Assembly: GCA_016927865.1 (NCBI GenBank)
Contig: JAFGLU010000120.1
Location: forward strand, 1-32,881
Reading direction: 5' to 3'
Source: Anaerolineaceae bacterium
GTDB lineage: Bacteria > Chloroflexota > Anaerolineae > Anaerolineales > Anaerolineaceae
Length of the DNA stretch: 32,881 nucleotides
The translations under genes and the position numbers were made by a program. This document shows positions 21,963-31,494 of this stretch, piece by piece (within the stretch, counting starts at the first letter, position 1; every line of letters starts with the position of its first letter). The notes below the pieces were generated by a model. It was given only the letters and a program-made list of their open reading frames with translations, did not search any database and was not told the DNA's origin.

Positions 21963-23312
21963 TTACCCCTTGATCAAACTTTCCTGATAGCCGTGCAGCT
22001 TCAGTTCGGTGTCAATGATCGAGAACGTATCGCGAACCACACCCACCACAATCAGCAAGCCCGCCGCCGAGATCAGGAACAATCCTGCCCGCGCGCTGGC
22101 CGGGAAGACCACCTGGAGGATGTAGGGCAGTACCGCTACAAAGCCTAGGAAGAACGCACCGGGGAAGGTAATTCGCCGCTGAACGCGAGACAGGTACTTT
22201 TGGGTTGCGGGGCCGCGCACCACACCGGGGATCTGCGCGCCCTGGCGCTTGAGGTTGTCACCATAATTCTGTTGTTGGAACATCGTGTCCGTATAGAAGA
22301 AGGTGAAACCCACCACCAGGATGAAGTAAATAATCGGGTAGACCGCGCCCTGACCACTGAAGGTGTTATACACACCCGTCGCGAAGCTGGCCACCCACTC
22401 GGTCTGAGAGCCCGTGAAGTAGCTGGCCACCACTGCCGGGAAAGACAGGAAAGCCTGGGCAAAGATCAGCGGGATCATACCGGCCATGTTGACCATCAAG
22501 GGCAGGTTGCTGTGCACCGGCATGGACATGCGATTGCCCACGCGGCGGCCGGGGAAGAACACCGGCACATTGCGGCGACCCTGTTGGACGTACACAATGG
22601 CGAAGATGGTCAAAACCAGGATGATCAAGATCAGCATGAGGATCCACCAGCCGTTCACCTTATCGCTCAAAATTGAGACGAAGTTCGCCGGCATGCCCGA
22701 GACGATGCCCGCAAAGATGATCAACGACAGACCTTGCTTCGGAATACCAAACTCCGAGATCAACTGGCCCAGCCACACACCCAACATCGTGCCGCCCACC
22801 ATCGCGATCAACGTGGTGATCGTTGGAATGAGGTTTGCCCCAGACCAACCGTAATTTGGCAGGACAGCATTAATGTTATTGCCAAAATAGGTGCCGAAGA
22901 TATTAATCTGGCCGATGGCCGAAAGCAGCGCCATGGGGATGGTCAGGATCATCGTCCACCGTTCCATCCACGCCTGGCCCTCGCGCGGGTTCTCTTTCAT
23001 CTTCCGCTCTAAAGCGGGGATGATCGGAACCAGCAACTGCAGGATAATTTGGGCAGTAATGTAAGGATACACGCCCATCGCCAGGATCGAGAAGTTCGAC
23101 ATTGCTCCGCCCGACAATAGATCCAGCAGGTTGATCAGTGACGAAGCTGCGCTCGTATTGCTGACAACCTCCCGAATTGCATCGGGGTTGATGCCAGGGA
23201 CTGGAATGTTAGCAGCCAGGCGATAGAGCACCAACAGCAGCAGGGTATACAGCAGCTTTTGGCGAATATCAACCGACTTCCACAAGTAACGCCAGGCAGA
23301 TGCGCGTTTCAT
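21963..23312 (-). CDS. secY: Protein translocase subunit SecY
   Basis: SecY forms the membrane channel for protein export and insertion. The 449 residues have about ten helices. Typical segments are RLAANIPVPGINPDAI after TM1, FSILAMGVYPYITAQIILQLL in the plug/TM2 region, GTMLGVWLGQLISEFGI, QQGRRNVPVFFPGRRVG in the cytoplasmic loop, and QGAQIPGVVRGPATQKYL near the ribosome-contacting loop. The ATG at 23312 has AAGGAG upstream. It follows rplO by 19 bp. Confidence 0.98.
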   Translation of the reverse strand: MKRASAWRYLWKSVDIRQKLLYTLLLLVLYRLAANIPVPGINPDAIREVVSNTSAASSLINLLDLLSGGAMSNFSILAMGVYPYITAQIILQLLVPIIPALERKMKENPREGQAWMERWTMILTIPMALLSAIGQINIFGTYFGNNINAVLPNYGWSGANLIPTITTLIAMVGGTMLGVWLGQLISEFGIPKQGLSLIIFAGIVSGMPANFVSILSDKVNGWWILMLILIILVLTIFAIVYVQQGRRNVPVFFPGRRVGNRMSMPVHSNLPLMVNMAGMIPLIFAQAFLSFPAVVASYFTGSQTEWVASFATGVYNTFSGQGAVYPIIYFILVVGFTFFYTDTMFQQQNYGDNLKRQGAQIPGVVRGPATQKYLSRVQRRITFPGAFFLGFVAVLPYILQVVFPASARAGLFLISAAGLLIVVGVVRDTFSIIDTELKLHGYQESLIKG

Positions 23313-23331
23313 AACGGCTCTCCTTAAGGGA

Positions 23332-23784
23332 TTAGGCGATCAACTCGACTTTACCGCCCGCGGCTTCGATCTTCGCCTGCGCGCTCTTGGTCACTCGTTG
23401 AACCTTGACGGTCAGGGCAACGGACAATTCGCCGCGGCCCATAACGACCACCGGGTTGCTGTTCTTGTGCAGCATGTTCGCCTCGGCCAGGAGTTCAGGA
23501 GTAATCTCCGTGCCCGCCTGGAATTTATCCAGTTGATCCACGTTAATCTCGTTGTACTCCACCTGGTTCGGGGGCGTAAAGCCTTCACCGCGAATAAAGG
23601 GCAGGCGGCGGTAGAAAGGCAGGTTGCCACCCTGGCGGTACAAGTTTCCACCCGTACCCGAGCGCGAACCTTCACCCTTGGTGCCGCGGCCGGCGGTCTT
23701 ACCCTGACCCGCCGAGATTCCAATACCCTTGCGCTTCGGCTTCTTCTTGGATCCTTCATTAGGGAACAGATCGTGAAGCTTCAT
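23332..23784 (-). CDS. rplO: 50S ribosomal protein L15
   Basis: L15 binds 23S rRNA during mid assembly. The 150 residues start [18 protein letters not shown] and include the glycine-rich [21 protein letters not shown] and [19 protein letters not shown]. The C-terminal domain contains [18 protein letters not shown]. The start codon overlaps the rpmD stop by 4 bp (ATGA), so translation is probably coupled. Confidence 0.98.
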   Translation of the reverse strand: MKLHDLFPNEGSKKKPKRKGIGISAGQGKTAGRGTKGEGSRSGTGGNLYRQGGNLPFYRRLPFIRGEGFTPPNQVEYNEINVDQLDKFQAGTEITPELLAEANMLHKNSNPVVVMGRGELSVALTVKVQRVTKSAQAKIEAAGGKVELIA

Positions 23785-23981
23785 TCCTCATCCTCAACTT
23801 TCACCAGATGGTTAATCTTCAGCAGCATCCCGCGCAGTGTGGGCGTATCTTCCTGCACCACGCTCTGGTTAATCTTGCGCAGACCTAACGCGCGCAAGGT
23901 GCCTTTATGCTTTTCAGAGTAACCAATTCCGCTTTTAACCAGCGTAATTTTCAACTTCTTGGGTTCGTTGGCCTCAGTCAT
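23781..23981 (-). CDS. rpmD: 50S ribosomal protein L30
   Basis: This 66-residue ribosomal protein carries [20 protein letters not shown] and [18 protein letters not shown], the L30 signature. The ATG at 23981 has GGAGGAAG upstream. Its first codons overlap the end of rpsE by 8 bp and its stop overlaps rplO by 4 bp, giving a tightly coupled rpsE-rpmD-rplO trio. Confidence 0.97.
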   Translation of the reverse strand: MTEANEPKKLKITLVKSGIGYSEKHKGTLRALGLRKINQSVVQEDTPTLRGMLLKINHLVKVEDEE

Positions 23982-24504
23982 TCTTCTTCCTCCGCTCCCA
24001 GAAGGGCATCACATCCCTCAACGGCTTGCCCCGGCGAGCTGCTTCTTCCTCGGGGAACTTGAGCTGGTCGAGGGCTTCAAAAGTCGCCTGCACCACGTTC
24101 AAAACGTTGGCGCTGCCCAGCGATTTCGTCAAGATATCACGGATACCGGCTGCCTCCAGCACGGCGCGCACGCCGCCTGCCGCAATAACGCCCGTACCGG
24201 GCGAAGCGGGTTTGAGGAGCACCTTGGCGCCGCACACCGTTCCCAGCACTTCGTGCGCAATGGTGGTGCCGGTCAGGCCCACTTTGCGCATGTTCTTGTG
24301 CGCGTGTTCGGTGGCTTTGCGCATGGCCTCGGGCACAGCGTTGGCTTTGCCAACCCCCAGCCCAACCCGGCCATGATTGTCACCGGTCACCACGGTCACT
24401 CGGAAGGAGAACCGCCGGCCACCTTTGACTACTTTGGCGACGCGCGCAATTTCAATCACGCGCTCGTCAAACTGTTGCTCTAAGCTTTGATATTCCATCT
24501 CCAT
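23974..24504 (-). CDS. rpsE: 30S ribosomal protein S5
   Basis: S5 lines the mRNA entry tunnel and affects decoding accuracy. The 176 residues include the double-stranded RNA-binding part ([38 protein letters not shown]) and the C-terminal part with APSPGTGV-like [21 protein letters not shown] and [16 protein letters not shown]. The ATG at 24504 is used; an ATG two codons later is an equal alternative. It lies 20 bp after rplR. Confidence 0.97.
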   Translation of the reverse strand: MEMEYQSLEQQFDERVIEIARVAKVVKGGRRFSFRVTVVTGDNHGRVGLGVGKANAVPEAMRKATEHAHKNMRKVGLTGTTIAHEVLGTVCGAKVLLKPASPGTGVIAAGGVRAVLEAAGIRDILTKSLGSANVLNVVQATFEALDQLKFPEEEAARRGKPLRDVMPFWERRKKND

Positions 24505-24524
24505 AGTTCGGGCCCTCTTGTTTC

Positions 24525-24890
24525 CTAGAACTCCAGGCCAGCCTGGCGAGCCGCATCGGCCAGAGCTTTCACCCGGCCCATATATTGATATCCGCCCCGG
24601 TCAAACACCACAGTTGTGATGCCTTTTTCCTTGGCGCGTTCAGCCACCAGTTCGCCAACCTTTTTGGCCTGTTCGGTTTTGGTGAGCCCAACCAGCTTCG
24701 CGCGGAGTTCATGATCCACGCTCGAGGCGGCGGCCAGCGTTGTTCCGGCCTGGTCATCAATCACCTGTGCGTAAATATCGGACAGGCTGCGGAAGACGTT
24801 CAGGCGCGGGCGTTCTGGCGTGCCATGCACCGTCAGGCGCACGCGGCGATGCCGGCGAAGGCGAGATTCAGCACGAGTTCGTTTTGCCAT
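24525..24890 (-). CDS. rplR: 50S ribosomal protein L18
   Basis: L18 carries 5S rRNA to the 50S subunit. The 121 residues begin with a basic arm ([19 protein letters not shown]). [20 protein letters not shown] and the C-terminal [20 protein letters not shown] follow, typical of the family. The start is the ATG at 24890, 8 bp after rplF. Confidence 0.97.
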   Translation of the reverse strand: MAKRTRAESRLRRHRRVRLTVHGTPERPRLNVFRSLSDIYAQVIDDQAGTTLAAASSVDHELRAKLVGLTKTEQAKKVGELVAERAKEKGITTVVFDRGGYQYMGRVKALADAARQAGLEF

Positions 24891-24898
24891 ATCTATAC

Positions 24899-25456
24899 CT
24901 ACTTCTTGCCCTTGCCGCCCTTACCGGACTTTCCGGCCTTGCGGCGAATCTTTTCACCCAGGTAATGGATGCCCTTGCCCTTATAGGGTTCGGGCGGTCG
25001 GATCTTGCGAATATCCGAGGTCACCTGGCCAATTTGCTCAATGTCACAGCCCATTACCTTCACCTGGCGGACTTTCTCGTCCACCTCGTAGGTAATGCCG
25101 GCTGGAGGTTCGAGAACCACCGGGTGGGAGTAGCCCACGTTCAACACGAGGTTTTTACCATCCATGTTCGCGCGGTACCCAACACCATCGATCTCCAGAA
25201 CCTTGGTGAAGCCGGTCGAAACGCCGGTCACCATGTTATTCAATAATGCACGGGTCGTGCCGTGTAAAGCGCGCAGGGTGGGCGCATCCGATTCGCGGGT
25301 CACAGCCAGGATATTATTGTCCAGGCTGATGCTTACTCCCGACGCAAAGGTGCGCTCCATGGTACCCTTGGGGCCTTTCACTCGCACATGCAAACCGTCC
25401 AACTCGACATTGACGCCGGCGGGAACGGTAATGGGTAAACGTCCTACTCGAGACAC
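24899..25456 (-). CDS. rplF: 50S ribosomal protein L6
   Basis: L6 sits near the factor-binding centre of the 50S. The 185 residues have two related domains: [17 protein letters not shown] and [10 protein letters not shown] in the first, then the second with [31 protein letters not shown] and a Lys/Gly-rich tail. The start is a GTG at 25456, with AGGAGG eight bases upstream. It follows rpsH by 11 bp. Confidence 0.97.
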   Translation of the reverse strand: MSRVGRLPITVPAGVNVELDGLHVRVKGPKGTMERTFASGVSISLDNNILAVTRESDAPTLRALHGTTRALLNNMVTGVSTGFTKVLEIDGVGYRANMDGKNLVLNVGYSHPVVLEPPAGITYEVDEKVRQVKVMGCDIEQIGQVTSDIRKIRPPEPYKGKGIHYLGEKIRRKAGKSGKGGKGKK

Positions 25457-25467
25457 AGCATTACCTC

Positions 25468-25881
25468 CTACCAGACCTTGCAGAGGATTTCGCCGCCAAC
25501 ACCCATCTGGCGCGCCCGCTGCCCGGTCATAACGCCCTTCGGAGTCGAGATGATGGCGATGCCCATCCCAGACAAAACCCAGGGAATATCCTTCTGGTGG
25601 GTATACACCCGCCGTCCGGGTCGGCTCACGCGCTCCAAACCGGTAATCACCGGCTTGCGCTGGCGGCGCTCGCCCACATACTTGAGCTTGACGCGCAGTG
25701 TTTGACGAGTAGCAACCTCACCATCCACCACCTCGTAGGTCTCAATGAAACCTTCTTCTTTCAAGATCCGGGCAATTTCTACCTTGATCTTGGTGCTGGG
25801 CATTGCTACCAGCGTCTGACCAATCATCAGGCAGTTGCGCAGCCGGGTCAGCATATCAGCAATAGGATCATTAACGCTCAT
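25468..25881 (-). CDS. rpsH: 30S ribosomal protein S8
   Basis: S8 organises the central domain of 16S rRNA; in E. coli it also represses the spc operon. The 137 residues start MSVNDPIADMLTRLRNC and include VEIARILKEEGFIETYEV, ISRPGRRVY-like VSRPGRRVYTHQKDIP and the C-terminal TGQRARQMGVGGEILCKVW. The ATG at 25881 has GGGAGG upstream. It lies 18 bp after rpsN. Confidence 0.97.
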   Translation of the reverse strand: MSVNDPIADMLTRLRNCLMIGQTLVAMPSTKIKVEIARILKEEGFIETYEVVDGEVATRQTLRVKLKYVGERRQRKPVITGLERVSRPGRRVYTHQKDIPWVLSGMGIAIISTPKGVMTGQRARQMGVGGEILCKVW

Positions 25882-25899
25882 TCTTATCCTCCCAACTGC

Positions 25900-26082
25900 T
25901 TACCAGGATGCTTTGACGACGCCCGGGATCTTGCCCTGCAGCGACAGTTCTCGGAAGCAAATACGGCACAGGCCAAACCGGCGGATGTAGCCACGAGGGC
26001 GCCCACACCGTTCGCAGCGGTTGCGAACCTGAATGGAGTATTTGCGCCGCATTTCACGATACTTCATGCACTTTTTCGCCAT
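25900..26082 (-). CDS. rpsN: 30S ribosomal protein S14, zinc-binding type Z
   Basis: This is the short S14 form of 60 residues. Two CxxC pairs bind zinc: [10 protein letters not shown] and [10 protein letters not shown]. The C-terminus ends [11 protein letters not shown], typical of the family. The start is the ATG at 26082, one base after the rplE stop; a longer in-frame reading to 26160 would overlap rplE and lacks family similarity. The short zinc form is common in Gram-positives, Chloroflexota and Thermus. Confidence 0.97.
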   Translation of the reverse strand: MAKKCMKYREMRRKYSIQVRNRCERCGRPRGYIRRFGLCRICFRELSLQGKIPGVVKASW

Positions 26083-26083
26083 A

Positions 26084-26626
26084 TTATCCCTTTCTGAATG
26101 GCATACCGAGCATTTCAAGCATGGCAGCCGCGTGATCGTCGGATTGTGCGGTAGTGACAATGGTGATCTCCATGCCGCGGACCTTGTCGATTTTATCGTA
26201 CTCGATCTCGGGGAAGATCAACTGCTCACGCAGACCCAGGGTGTAATTTCCCCGGCCGTCGAACGCATCGCGAGCGATGCCACGGAAGTCACGGACGCGC
26301 GGCAGGACTACATTCACCAGGCGATCCAGGAAAGCCCACATGCGCTCGCCTCGCAGGGTCACCTTTGCGCCAATCTGGCGGCCTTCGCGTAATTTGAAGG
26401 CAGCAACGCTCACCCGCGCTTTGGTGATGACCGGCTTTTGCCCGGTAATCGTCACCAGGTCGGTAGAAGCGGCTTCCAACGCCTTGGGGTTATCCATCGC
26501 TTCGCCCAACCCGATGTTCAAAACAATTTTTTGCAGTTTCGGCACCTGCATGACGTTGTCCAAACCAAGGGACTTCATCAGAGCAGGCACGACTTCGGTT
26601 TGATATTGTTCTTTCAACCTATTCAT
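26084..26626 (-). CDS. rplE: 50S ribosomal protein L5
   Basis: L5 binds 5S rRNA and contacts P-site tRNA. The 180 residues include [51 protein letters not shown] and [20 protein letters not shown]. The ATG at 26626 has GGGAG upstream. It lies 18 bp after rplX and one base before rpsN. Confidence 0.98.
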   Translation of the reverse strand: MNRLKEQYQTEVVPALMKSLGLDNVMQVPKLQKIVLNIGLGEAMDNPKALEAASTDLVTITGQKPVITKARVSVAAFKLREGRQIGAKVTLRGERMWAFLDRLVNVVLPRVRDFRGIARDAFDGRGNYTLGLREQLIFPEIEYDKIDKVRGMEITIVTTAQSDDHAAAMLEMLGMPFRKG

Positions 26627-26644
26627 CGTAATACTCCCACCGGC

Positions 26645-26977
26645 CTACTCATCGATGCTGGCTTGGCATCTCTTGCACACGCGAACAGCCTTCTCGCCAT
26701 CGCGGTTCACTGCAACGCGAGTGGCCTTGCCGCATTTCGGGCAAACCAGCATCACGTTGGAAATGTGCAGCGGAGCTTCAAACTTGACCAGACCAGGGTT
26801 CAGCGTGCGGCCCTGAGTTTGAACCTGGCGCTGATGCTTCGTGCGCATATTGACGCCTTGCACCACCACACGGTTCTCTTCCGGAACAACCCGGATCACC
26901 TCGGCCCGCTTACCCTTATCATCGGTCTTGCCGCTGATAACTTCAACCGTATCGCCTTTGCGAATCTTGACCTTCAT
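26645..26977 (-). CDS. rplX: 50S ribosomal protein L24
   Basis: L24 starts 50S assembly. The 110 residues begin [20 protein letters not shown], the KOW motif, and continue [20 protein letters not shown]. The C-terminus has two cysteine pairs (CPKCG and CKRCQ), a zinc knuckle found in many non-enterobacterial L24 proteins. The ATG at 26977 has GAGGAG upstream and was preferred over one five codons earlier, whose ribosome site is too close. Confidence 0.97.
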   Translation of the reverse strand: MKVKIRKGDTVEVISGKTDDKGKRAEVIRVVPEENRVVVQGVNMRTKHQRQVQTQGRTLNPGLVKFEAPLHISNVMLVCPKCGKATRVAVNRDGEKAVRVCKRCQASIDE

Positions 26978-26997
26978 ACTCGCTCCTCGCATCCTTC

Positions 26998-27369
26998 CTA
27001 GAGTACTTCCGGCGCGAGGGAGACGATCTTCATGAAGCCCTTCTCGCGCAGTTCACGCGCCACTGGCCCAAAGATACGAGTCCCACGCGGGTTCTGGCCA
27101 GAAGCATCCAGAATCACGGCTGCATTGTCATCAAAGCGGATGCTCGAACCATCTTCGCGGCGCCATTCTTTTGCACAGCGCACAATCACAGCCTTGACAA
27201 CTTCGCTCTTCTTCACTGCGCCCTGCGGCGTAGCTGACTTAACCGTCGCCACCACGATGTCGCCTACACGGCCATATCGCCGGGTGGAGCCGCCCTGGAC
27301 GTGAATCACCAGGAGCGTGCGGGCGCCGGAGTTATCGGCCACATGAATGACTGATTCTTGTTGAATCAT
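26998..27369 (-). CDS. rplN: 50S ribosomal protein L14
   Basis: L14 contacts 16S rRNA across the subunit interface. The 123 residues show the classic [58 protein letters not shown] and [20 protein letters not shown]. The ATG at 27369 lies 2 bp after rpsQ. Confidence 0.98.
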   Translation of the reverse strand: MIQQESVIHVADNSGARTLLVIHVQGGSTRRYGRVGDIVVATVKSATPQGAVKKSEVVKAVIVRCAKEWRREDGSSIRFDDNAAVILDASGQNPRGTRIFGPVARELREKGFMKIVSLAPEVL

Positions 27370-27371
27370 GC

Positions 27372-27641
27372 CTAGGCTCCTTCCACCGTTTCAGACCCGG
27401 CAACACGGCGAACAACCGACTCAACCACCCAGAACTTATCGCGCGAAAGCGGGCGGCTTTCGACAATCGCAACTTCATCACCCACCTGGCAGTTAAACTC
27501 ATCATGGGCTTTCACCCGCTTCGACGAGTGAACCACCTTCCGATACAGCGGGTGCTGGTAGGTGCGGGTGATTTCCACCACCACAGTCTTCGTCATCTTA
27601 TTACTGGTCACAAAACCAGTCATACGTCGGCGCGTATTCAT
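27372..27641 (-). CDS. rpsQ: 30S ribosomal protein S17
   Basis: S17 is an early-binding OB-fold protein of the 30S. The 89 residues include the signature [16 protein letters not shown], then [39 protein letters not shown]. The start overlaps the last base of the rpmC stop (TAATG). It lies 2 bp before rplN. Confidence 0.98.
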   Translation of the reverse strand: MNTRRRMTGFVTSNKMTKTVVVEITRTYQHPLYRKVVHSSKRVKAHDEFNCQVGDEVAIVESRPLSRDKFWVVESVVRRVAGSETVEGA

Positions 27642-27847
27642 TAGGCACCTTCCTTACCCGCCGATTCACGCTCGGCCAGGATCGTCACAAAACGCGCGAT
27701 CAGGCGGCGAGTCTGCTTCAGGCGGCTGGTATCTGTTAACTGTCCATTGACAACCTGGAAGCGCAGGTTCATCAACTCTTCACGAGCATCGGCCAACTTG
27801 GCCTCCAACTCGCTGGTCGAAAGTAAGCGCATCTCTGCCGTTTTCAT
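27641..27847 (-). CDS. rpmC: 50S ribosomal protein L29
   Basis: This 68-residue helical-hairpin protein lies at the tunnel exit. It shows [19 protein letters not shown] and [16 protein letters not shown], the L29 signature. The start overlaps the rplP stop by 4 bp (ATGA) and the stop overlaps rpsQ by one base, so the three are probably co-translated. Confidence 0.97.
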   Translation of the reverse strand: MKTAEMRLLSTSELEAKLADAREELMNLRFQVVNGQLTDTSRLKQTRRLIARFVTILAERESAGKEGA

Positions 27848-28275
27848 TCTTGCACATCTCCTACCATGTCATCCCGCGCCAACACGCGGGTCTTGATTGA
27901 CAGCTTATAAGTGGCTTGTTCCAGCGCTTCTTTAGCAATGGTGCCCGGCAGCCCGCCTACCTCAAACATGATCCGGCCAGGCTTCACCACCGCCACCCAA
28001 TATTCCACCCCGCCTTTACCTTTACCCATGCGGGTTTCCGGAGGTCGGTGGGTATAGGGATGGTCCGGGAAGATGCGAATCCAAATCTTTCCACGGCGGC
28101 GCATATAGCGGACGATCGCGCGGCGGGCAGCTTCAATCTGCCGGGCCGAAACCCAACCGGGTTCCAGCGCTTGCAGTCCGTAGTCGCCAAAATTAATTTC
28201 GGCGCCTCGGGTGGCTTTGCCCTTCATCTGACCGCGTTGCTGCTTGCGCCACTTGACACGTTTTGGCATCAACAT
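27844..28275 (-). CDS. rplP: 50S ribosomal protein L16
   Basis: L16 lies beside the A-site tRNA and the peptidyl transferase region. The 143 residues include [60 protein letters not shown] and [20 protein letters not shown]. The ATG at 28275 has AGAGG upstream. It lies 45 bp after rpsC. Confidence 0.98.
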   Translation of the reverse strand: MLMPKRVKWRKQQRGQMKGKATRGAEINFGDYGLQALEPGWVSARQIEAARRAIVRYMRRRGKIWIRIFPDHPYTHRPPETRMGKGKGGVEYWVAVVKPGRIMFEVGGLPGTIAKEALEQATYKLSIKTRVLARDDMVGDVQE

Positions 28276-28320
28276 AGTCGTAACCTCTTTCCTCTAACCT
28301 GGACTGGCGCCAGGAGTTGC

Positions 28321-28998
28321 TTACTCGCTAACGTAAACGCCCTCGGTGGGCTCGGCCTTTTCTTCGGCCTCGGGCTGGAATTCGCCCTTATACACCCACA
28401 CCTTGACGCCGATCCGGCCATAGGTGGTCGATGCTTCTGCCCGAGCGAACTCAATGTTCGCGCGCAGCGTCTGCAGCGGCACGCGGCCTTCGCGCAGCCA
28501 AACGCTGCGAGCCATTTCCGCGCCGCTCAGGCGACCCTGAACTTCCACCTTGATGCCCTGAGCGCCCTGGCGCATTGCCTGTTGCAACGCGCGCTTCATC
28601 GCGCGGCGGTAGCTCACGCGGCGCTCAATCTGCCCGGCCAAATTCTCCGCCACCAAAAACGCGTCGGTATCGGGATTCTTGATCTCTTTAATCTCAAGAT
28701 CAATCTTCTTCGCCGTCAACGCTTCCAATTCCTGGCGGATTCGCTTGACCGATTCACCCTTACGACCGATGAGAATGCCAGGCTTGGCGGTGAAGACGAT
28801 AACGCGCACCTTTCCAGGGAAGCGCTCCACCTCAATCCGCGACACACCAGCCTTCTGGGCCGTCTTGGCAACCCGCCTCCGGATTTCGAAATCCTGATTC
28901 AGGTTCTCACGATACTCTTTCCCCTCGGCAAACCAACGTCCTTCCCATCTCCTGGTAACGACGAGCCGATAACCAACGGGGTTAACTTTACGTCCCAT
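28321..28998 (-). CDS. rpsC: 30S ribosomal protein S3
   Basis: S3 forms part of the mRNA entry helicase site. The 225 residues begin MGRKVNPVGYRL and hold the KH domain with VFTAKPGILIGRKGESVKRI, the RRVSYRRAMKRALQQAMRQG segment and GRLSGAEMARSVWLREGRVP. The tail is acidic (EFQPEAEEKAEPTEGVYVSE). The ATG at 28998 has AAAGGAG upstream; an earlier in-frame start at 29103 would overlap rplV. Confidence 0.98.
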   Translation of the reverse strand: MGRKVNPVGYRLVVTRRWEGRWFAEGKEYRENLNQDFEIRRRVAKTAQKAGVSRIEVERFPGKVRVIVFTAKPGILIGRKGESVKRIRQELEALTAKKIDLEIKEIKNPDTDAFLVAENLAGQIERRVSYRRAMKRALQQAMRQGAQGIKVEVQGRLSGAEMARSVWLREGRVPLQTLRANIEFARAEASTTYGRIGVKVWVYKGEFQPEAEEKAEPTEGVYVSE

Positions 28999-29015
28999 AA
29001 GTTCTCCTTTTACAG

Positions 29016-29357
29016 TTACTCGCGTTCCCGCAAGACGATGGTAAGATGCGAAGAGCGGCGCAGCAGCGGTTTGAACCGCCCGCGAGCGCCAAACCGGCGC
29101 CACTTGCGCGTGGGGGCCTCGTCCGCAGTAACCTGGTACACAACCAGATCATCACGGCTGACACCAAAATTCTCTTCAGCATTGGCAATCGCCGAGCCCA
29201 ACAGCTTCTCGAGAAGCCGAGCAGCTTTCTTGGGCGTAAATTTCAGCATATTGGCCGCATCTACGGCCTTTTTGCCACGCACCATGTCAACGACCAGGCG
29301 GGCTTTCTGCGCTGAAATGTCAGCATTTTTCAAGTAAGCTCGAATATCTTGCGCCAT
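29016..29357 (-). CDS. rplV: 50S ribosomal protein L22
   Basis: L22 lines the nascent-peptide tunnel with a long beta hairpin. The 113 residues include SAQKARLVVDMVRGKKAVDA, LLGSAIANAEENFGVSRDDL and the hairpin tip region PTRKWRRFGARGRFKPLLRR. The ATG at 29357 lies 3 bp after rpsS. Confidence 0.98.
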   Translation of the reverse strand: MAQDIRAYLKNADISAQKARLVVDMVRGKKAVDAANMLKFTPKKAARLLEKLLGSAIANAEENFGVSRDDLVVYQVTADEAPTRKWRRFGARGRFKPLLRRSSHLTIVLRERE

Positions 29358-29360
29358 GGC

Positions 29361-29651
29361 TTACTTCTTTCCCTTCGTCGCAGACGACTTTTCCGATGCG
29401 GCATGGCCGCGGAACAGACGCGTAGGGGCAAACTCGCCCAGGCGGTGTCCCACCATGTTCTCGGTGACATAAATCGGCACATGCCGGCGACCATCATGAA
29501 CGGCAATGGTGTGACCCACCATCTGCGGGAAGATCACGCTGTCCCGGCTCCAGGTGCGCAGGACCTTCTTCTCACCCTTCGTGTTCATGAGTTCGATCCG
29601 TTTCAAAAGCTTCGGCTCTACAAACGGCCCTTTTTTCAAAGAACGTGACAT
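29361..29651 (-). CDS. rpsS: 30S ribosomal protein S19
   Basis: S19 lies in the 30S head beside S13. The 96 residues begin [20 protein letters not shown] and include [41 protein letters not shown]. The C-terminal tail is Ser/Lys-rich. The ATG at 29651 has AGAGGG upstream. It lies 26 bp after rplB. Confidence 0.98.
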   Translation of the reverse strand: MSRSLKKGPFVEPKLLKRIELMNTKGEKKVLRTWSRDSVIFPQMVGHTIAVHDGRRHVPIYVTENMVGHRLGEFAPTRLFRGHAASEKSSATKGKK

Positions 29652-29677
29652 ATCTTCGTCCCTCTTTCTAGCGTGCC

Positions 29678-30514
29678 CTAGCGGGTACCCTGGTTACGGC
29701 GGCGGACAATAAACTGGTCCGTCTTCTTATTGCGGCGAGTCTTATAACCGCGCGTTGGCTTGCCCCACGGTGATTTAGGACCAGGCATACCAGTGGGCTG
29801 GCGGCCTTCACCACCACCATGCGGGTGGTCGCGGGGGCTCATGGCAGTACCGCGCACCGTCGGGCGAATGCCCATGTGGCGCTTGCGGCCCGCTTTTCCA
29901 AGCTTCACATTGCTGTGGTCCAGGTTGCCCACCTGCCCAATCGTTGCCTGGCACACCTGGCGAACCAGGCGAACCTCGCCCGAAGGCAGGCGAATCTGAG
30001 CGTAATCGCCTTCCTTGGCCAGCAGCTGGGCCGAAGTTCCAGCCGAGCGCACCAATTGGCCGCCTTTGCCTTCCTTCAGCTCAATGTTATGGATCATCGT
30101 ACCCACCGGAATACTCGAGATCGGCATGCAGTTACCCGGGCGGATTTCCGCCGTCTTGCTGGTAACAATGGTGTCGCCAACCTTCAAGCCCACCGGGGCC
30201 ACAATGTAACGCTTCTCACCATCAGCGTAGAACAGCAATGCAAGGCGGGCGGTGCGGTTGGGATCATATTCGATCGCCGCAACGCGGGCCGGAACATCGC
30301 GTTTCTCGCGCTTAAAATCCACCAGGCGAATTTGCTGGCGATTGCCGCCGCCCTGGTGTCGGACAGTAATTTTGCCTCTGTTATTGCGGCCGGCAAACTT
30401 TTTGCGCGGCACAATCAACGAGCGTTCCGGGGTGGACTTGGTGATCTCATCAAAAGTATAACCGGTCATGCCGCGCAGACCGGGGGTTACCGGTTTGTAA
30501 ACTTTAACGGCCAT
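29678..30514 (-). CDS. rplB: 50S ribosomal protein L2
   Basis: L2 is needed for subunit joining and peptidyl transfer. The 278 residues include [40 protein letters not shown], and [20 protein letters not shown], which holds the conserved histidine (His230). The usual NPVDHPHGGG reads [10 protein letters not shown] here, a minor variation. The ATG at 30514 lies 2 bp after rplW. Confidence 0.98.
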   Translation of the reverse strand: MAVKVYKPVTPGLRGMTGYTFDEITKSTPERSLIVPRKKFAGRNNRGKITVRHQGGGNRQQIRLVDFKREKRDVPARVAAIEYDPNRTARLALLFYADGEKRYIVAPVGLKVGDTIVTSKTAEIRPGNCMPISSIPVGTMIHNIELKEGKGGQLVRSAGTSAQLLAKEGDYAQIRLPSGEVRLVRQVCQATIGQVGNLDHSNVKLGKAGRKRHMGIRPTVRGTAMSPRDHPHGGGEGRQPTGMPGPKSPWGKPTRGYKTRRNKKTDQFIVRRRNQGTR

Positions 30515-30516
30515 TG

Positions 30517-30816
30517 TTATACCCCTTCAAACATCGAGAGCGAGTCTTCGGGCGAGAGCGTAACAATCGCCTTCTTGAAACCGGGTCGAGTGACAACCAA
30601 CCGGCGGCTGCGTGATTTGCGTCCCTGCTTGGCAGGCATATTCATCACATTCACTCGCAGCACCTTTACTTTAAAGATCGTCTCGACTGCATCTTTCACC
30701 TGTGAGCGCGTTGCATTATTAGCAACCTCGAACACATACTGGTGCAATTTGCCAACCTGGTAATTCGATTTCTCGGTCACCAGCGGGCGGCGAAGAACAT
30801 CATAAAGCGTACTCAT
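30517..30816 (-). CDS. rplW: 50S ribosomal protein L23
   Basis: L23 docks trigger factor and SRP at the tunnel exit. The 99 residues begin [20 protein letters not shown] and include [39 protein letters not shown]. The ATG at 30816 lies 13 bp after rplD, with GAGAGGA upstream; a longer in-frame reading to 30939 would overlap rplD and lacks family similarity. Confidence 0.97.
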   Translation of the reverse strand: MSTLYDVLRRPLVTEKSNYQVGKLHQYVFEVANNATRSQVKDAVETIFKVKVLRVNVMNMPAKQGRKSRSRRLVVTRPGFKKAIVTLSPEDSLSMFEGV

Positions 30817-30829
30817 GTCTTCCTCTCCC

Positions 30830-31456
30830 CTATCCGAGATTAGTCTGAATGACATCCAGCGCTGAAAGCGGCAGAACGATCTTATCGAACTGCAACAAAT
30901 CGCGGATGTTGAGATAGCCCGCCAGCAGGATCTTGGCATCCGGCAGGTTGCGCGTCGAGCGAATCACGCCCTCGTATGCTTCCTTCTCCGGTACCAGAAC
31001 CAGCGCGCTGTTGTTACCCACCAACGCGTCCAAAGCCTTCGCCATCAGGCGAGTCTTGGGCTCGTTGAGAGCCAGCTGATCAACCACCACCAAACCAGAC
31101 TGGGCGGCTTTGACCGACAAAGCGGAGCGCAGGGCTGCGCGGCGCATTTTCTTCGGCATCAACTGAACATAAGAGCGCGGATGGGGTGTGTGCACCTTGG
31201 CGCCCTTCGCCCACACGGGCGAGCGGCTGGAGCCCGAGCGAGCGCGCCCGGTTCCTTTCTGACGCCACGGCTTGCGGCCGCCGCCAGAAACATACTTGCG
31301 GGTCTTGGTGTTGTGCGTACCCAGGCGCGCGTTTGCCAACTGGCGCACGAAGGCCTGGTGCATCAAGTCCACATAAATCGGGGCATCAAAGATGCTCGGG
31401 GATAACTCCACCGTGCTTACCTTCTGCCCTTCCATGTTGAAAACATCTACTACCAT
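30830..31456 (-). CDS. rplD: 50S ribosomal protein L4
   Basis: L4 reaches into the tunnel constriction; in E. coli it also controls the S10 operon. The 208 residues include YVSGGGRKPWRQKGTGRARS, the tunnel loop, followed by SSRSPVWAKGAKVHTPHPRS, and the C-terminal globular part with YLNIRDLLQFDKIVLPLSAL. The ATG at 31456 has GGGAG upstream. It lies 38 bp after rplC. Confidence 0.98.
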   Translation of the reverse strand: MVVDVFNMEGQKVSTVELSPSIFDAPIYVDLMHQAFVRQLANARLGTHNTKTRKYVSGGGRKPWRQKGTGRARSGSSRSPVWAKGAKVHTPHPRSYVQLMPKKMRRAALRSALSVKAAQSGLVVVDQLALNEPKTRLMAKALDALVGNNSALVLVPEKEAYEGVIRSTRNLPDAKILLAGYLNIRDLLQFDKIVLPLSALDVIQTNLG

Positions 31457-31494
31457 ATCGAATGCTCCCTATTTGCAGGCCAAGGTTGGCTGCC

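Noticed and set aside
26083..26160. N-terminal extension of S14
   Set aside because: The extension overlaps the rplE coding region and adds residues unlike the family. The ATG at 26082 gives the standard 60-residue protein.
27916..29337. Plus-strand open frame of 473 codons
   Set aside because: It lies wholly antisense to rplP, rpsC and rplV, has no family features and no ribosome site. It is a by-product of GC-rich codon use.
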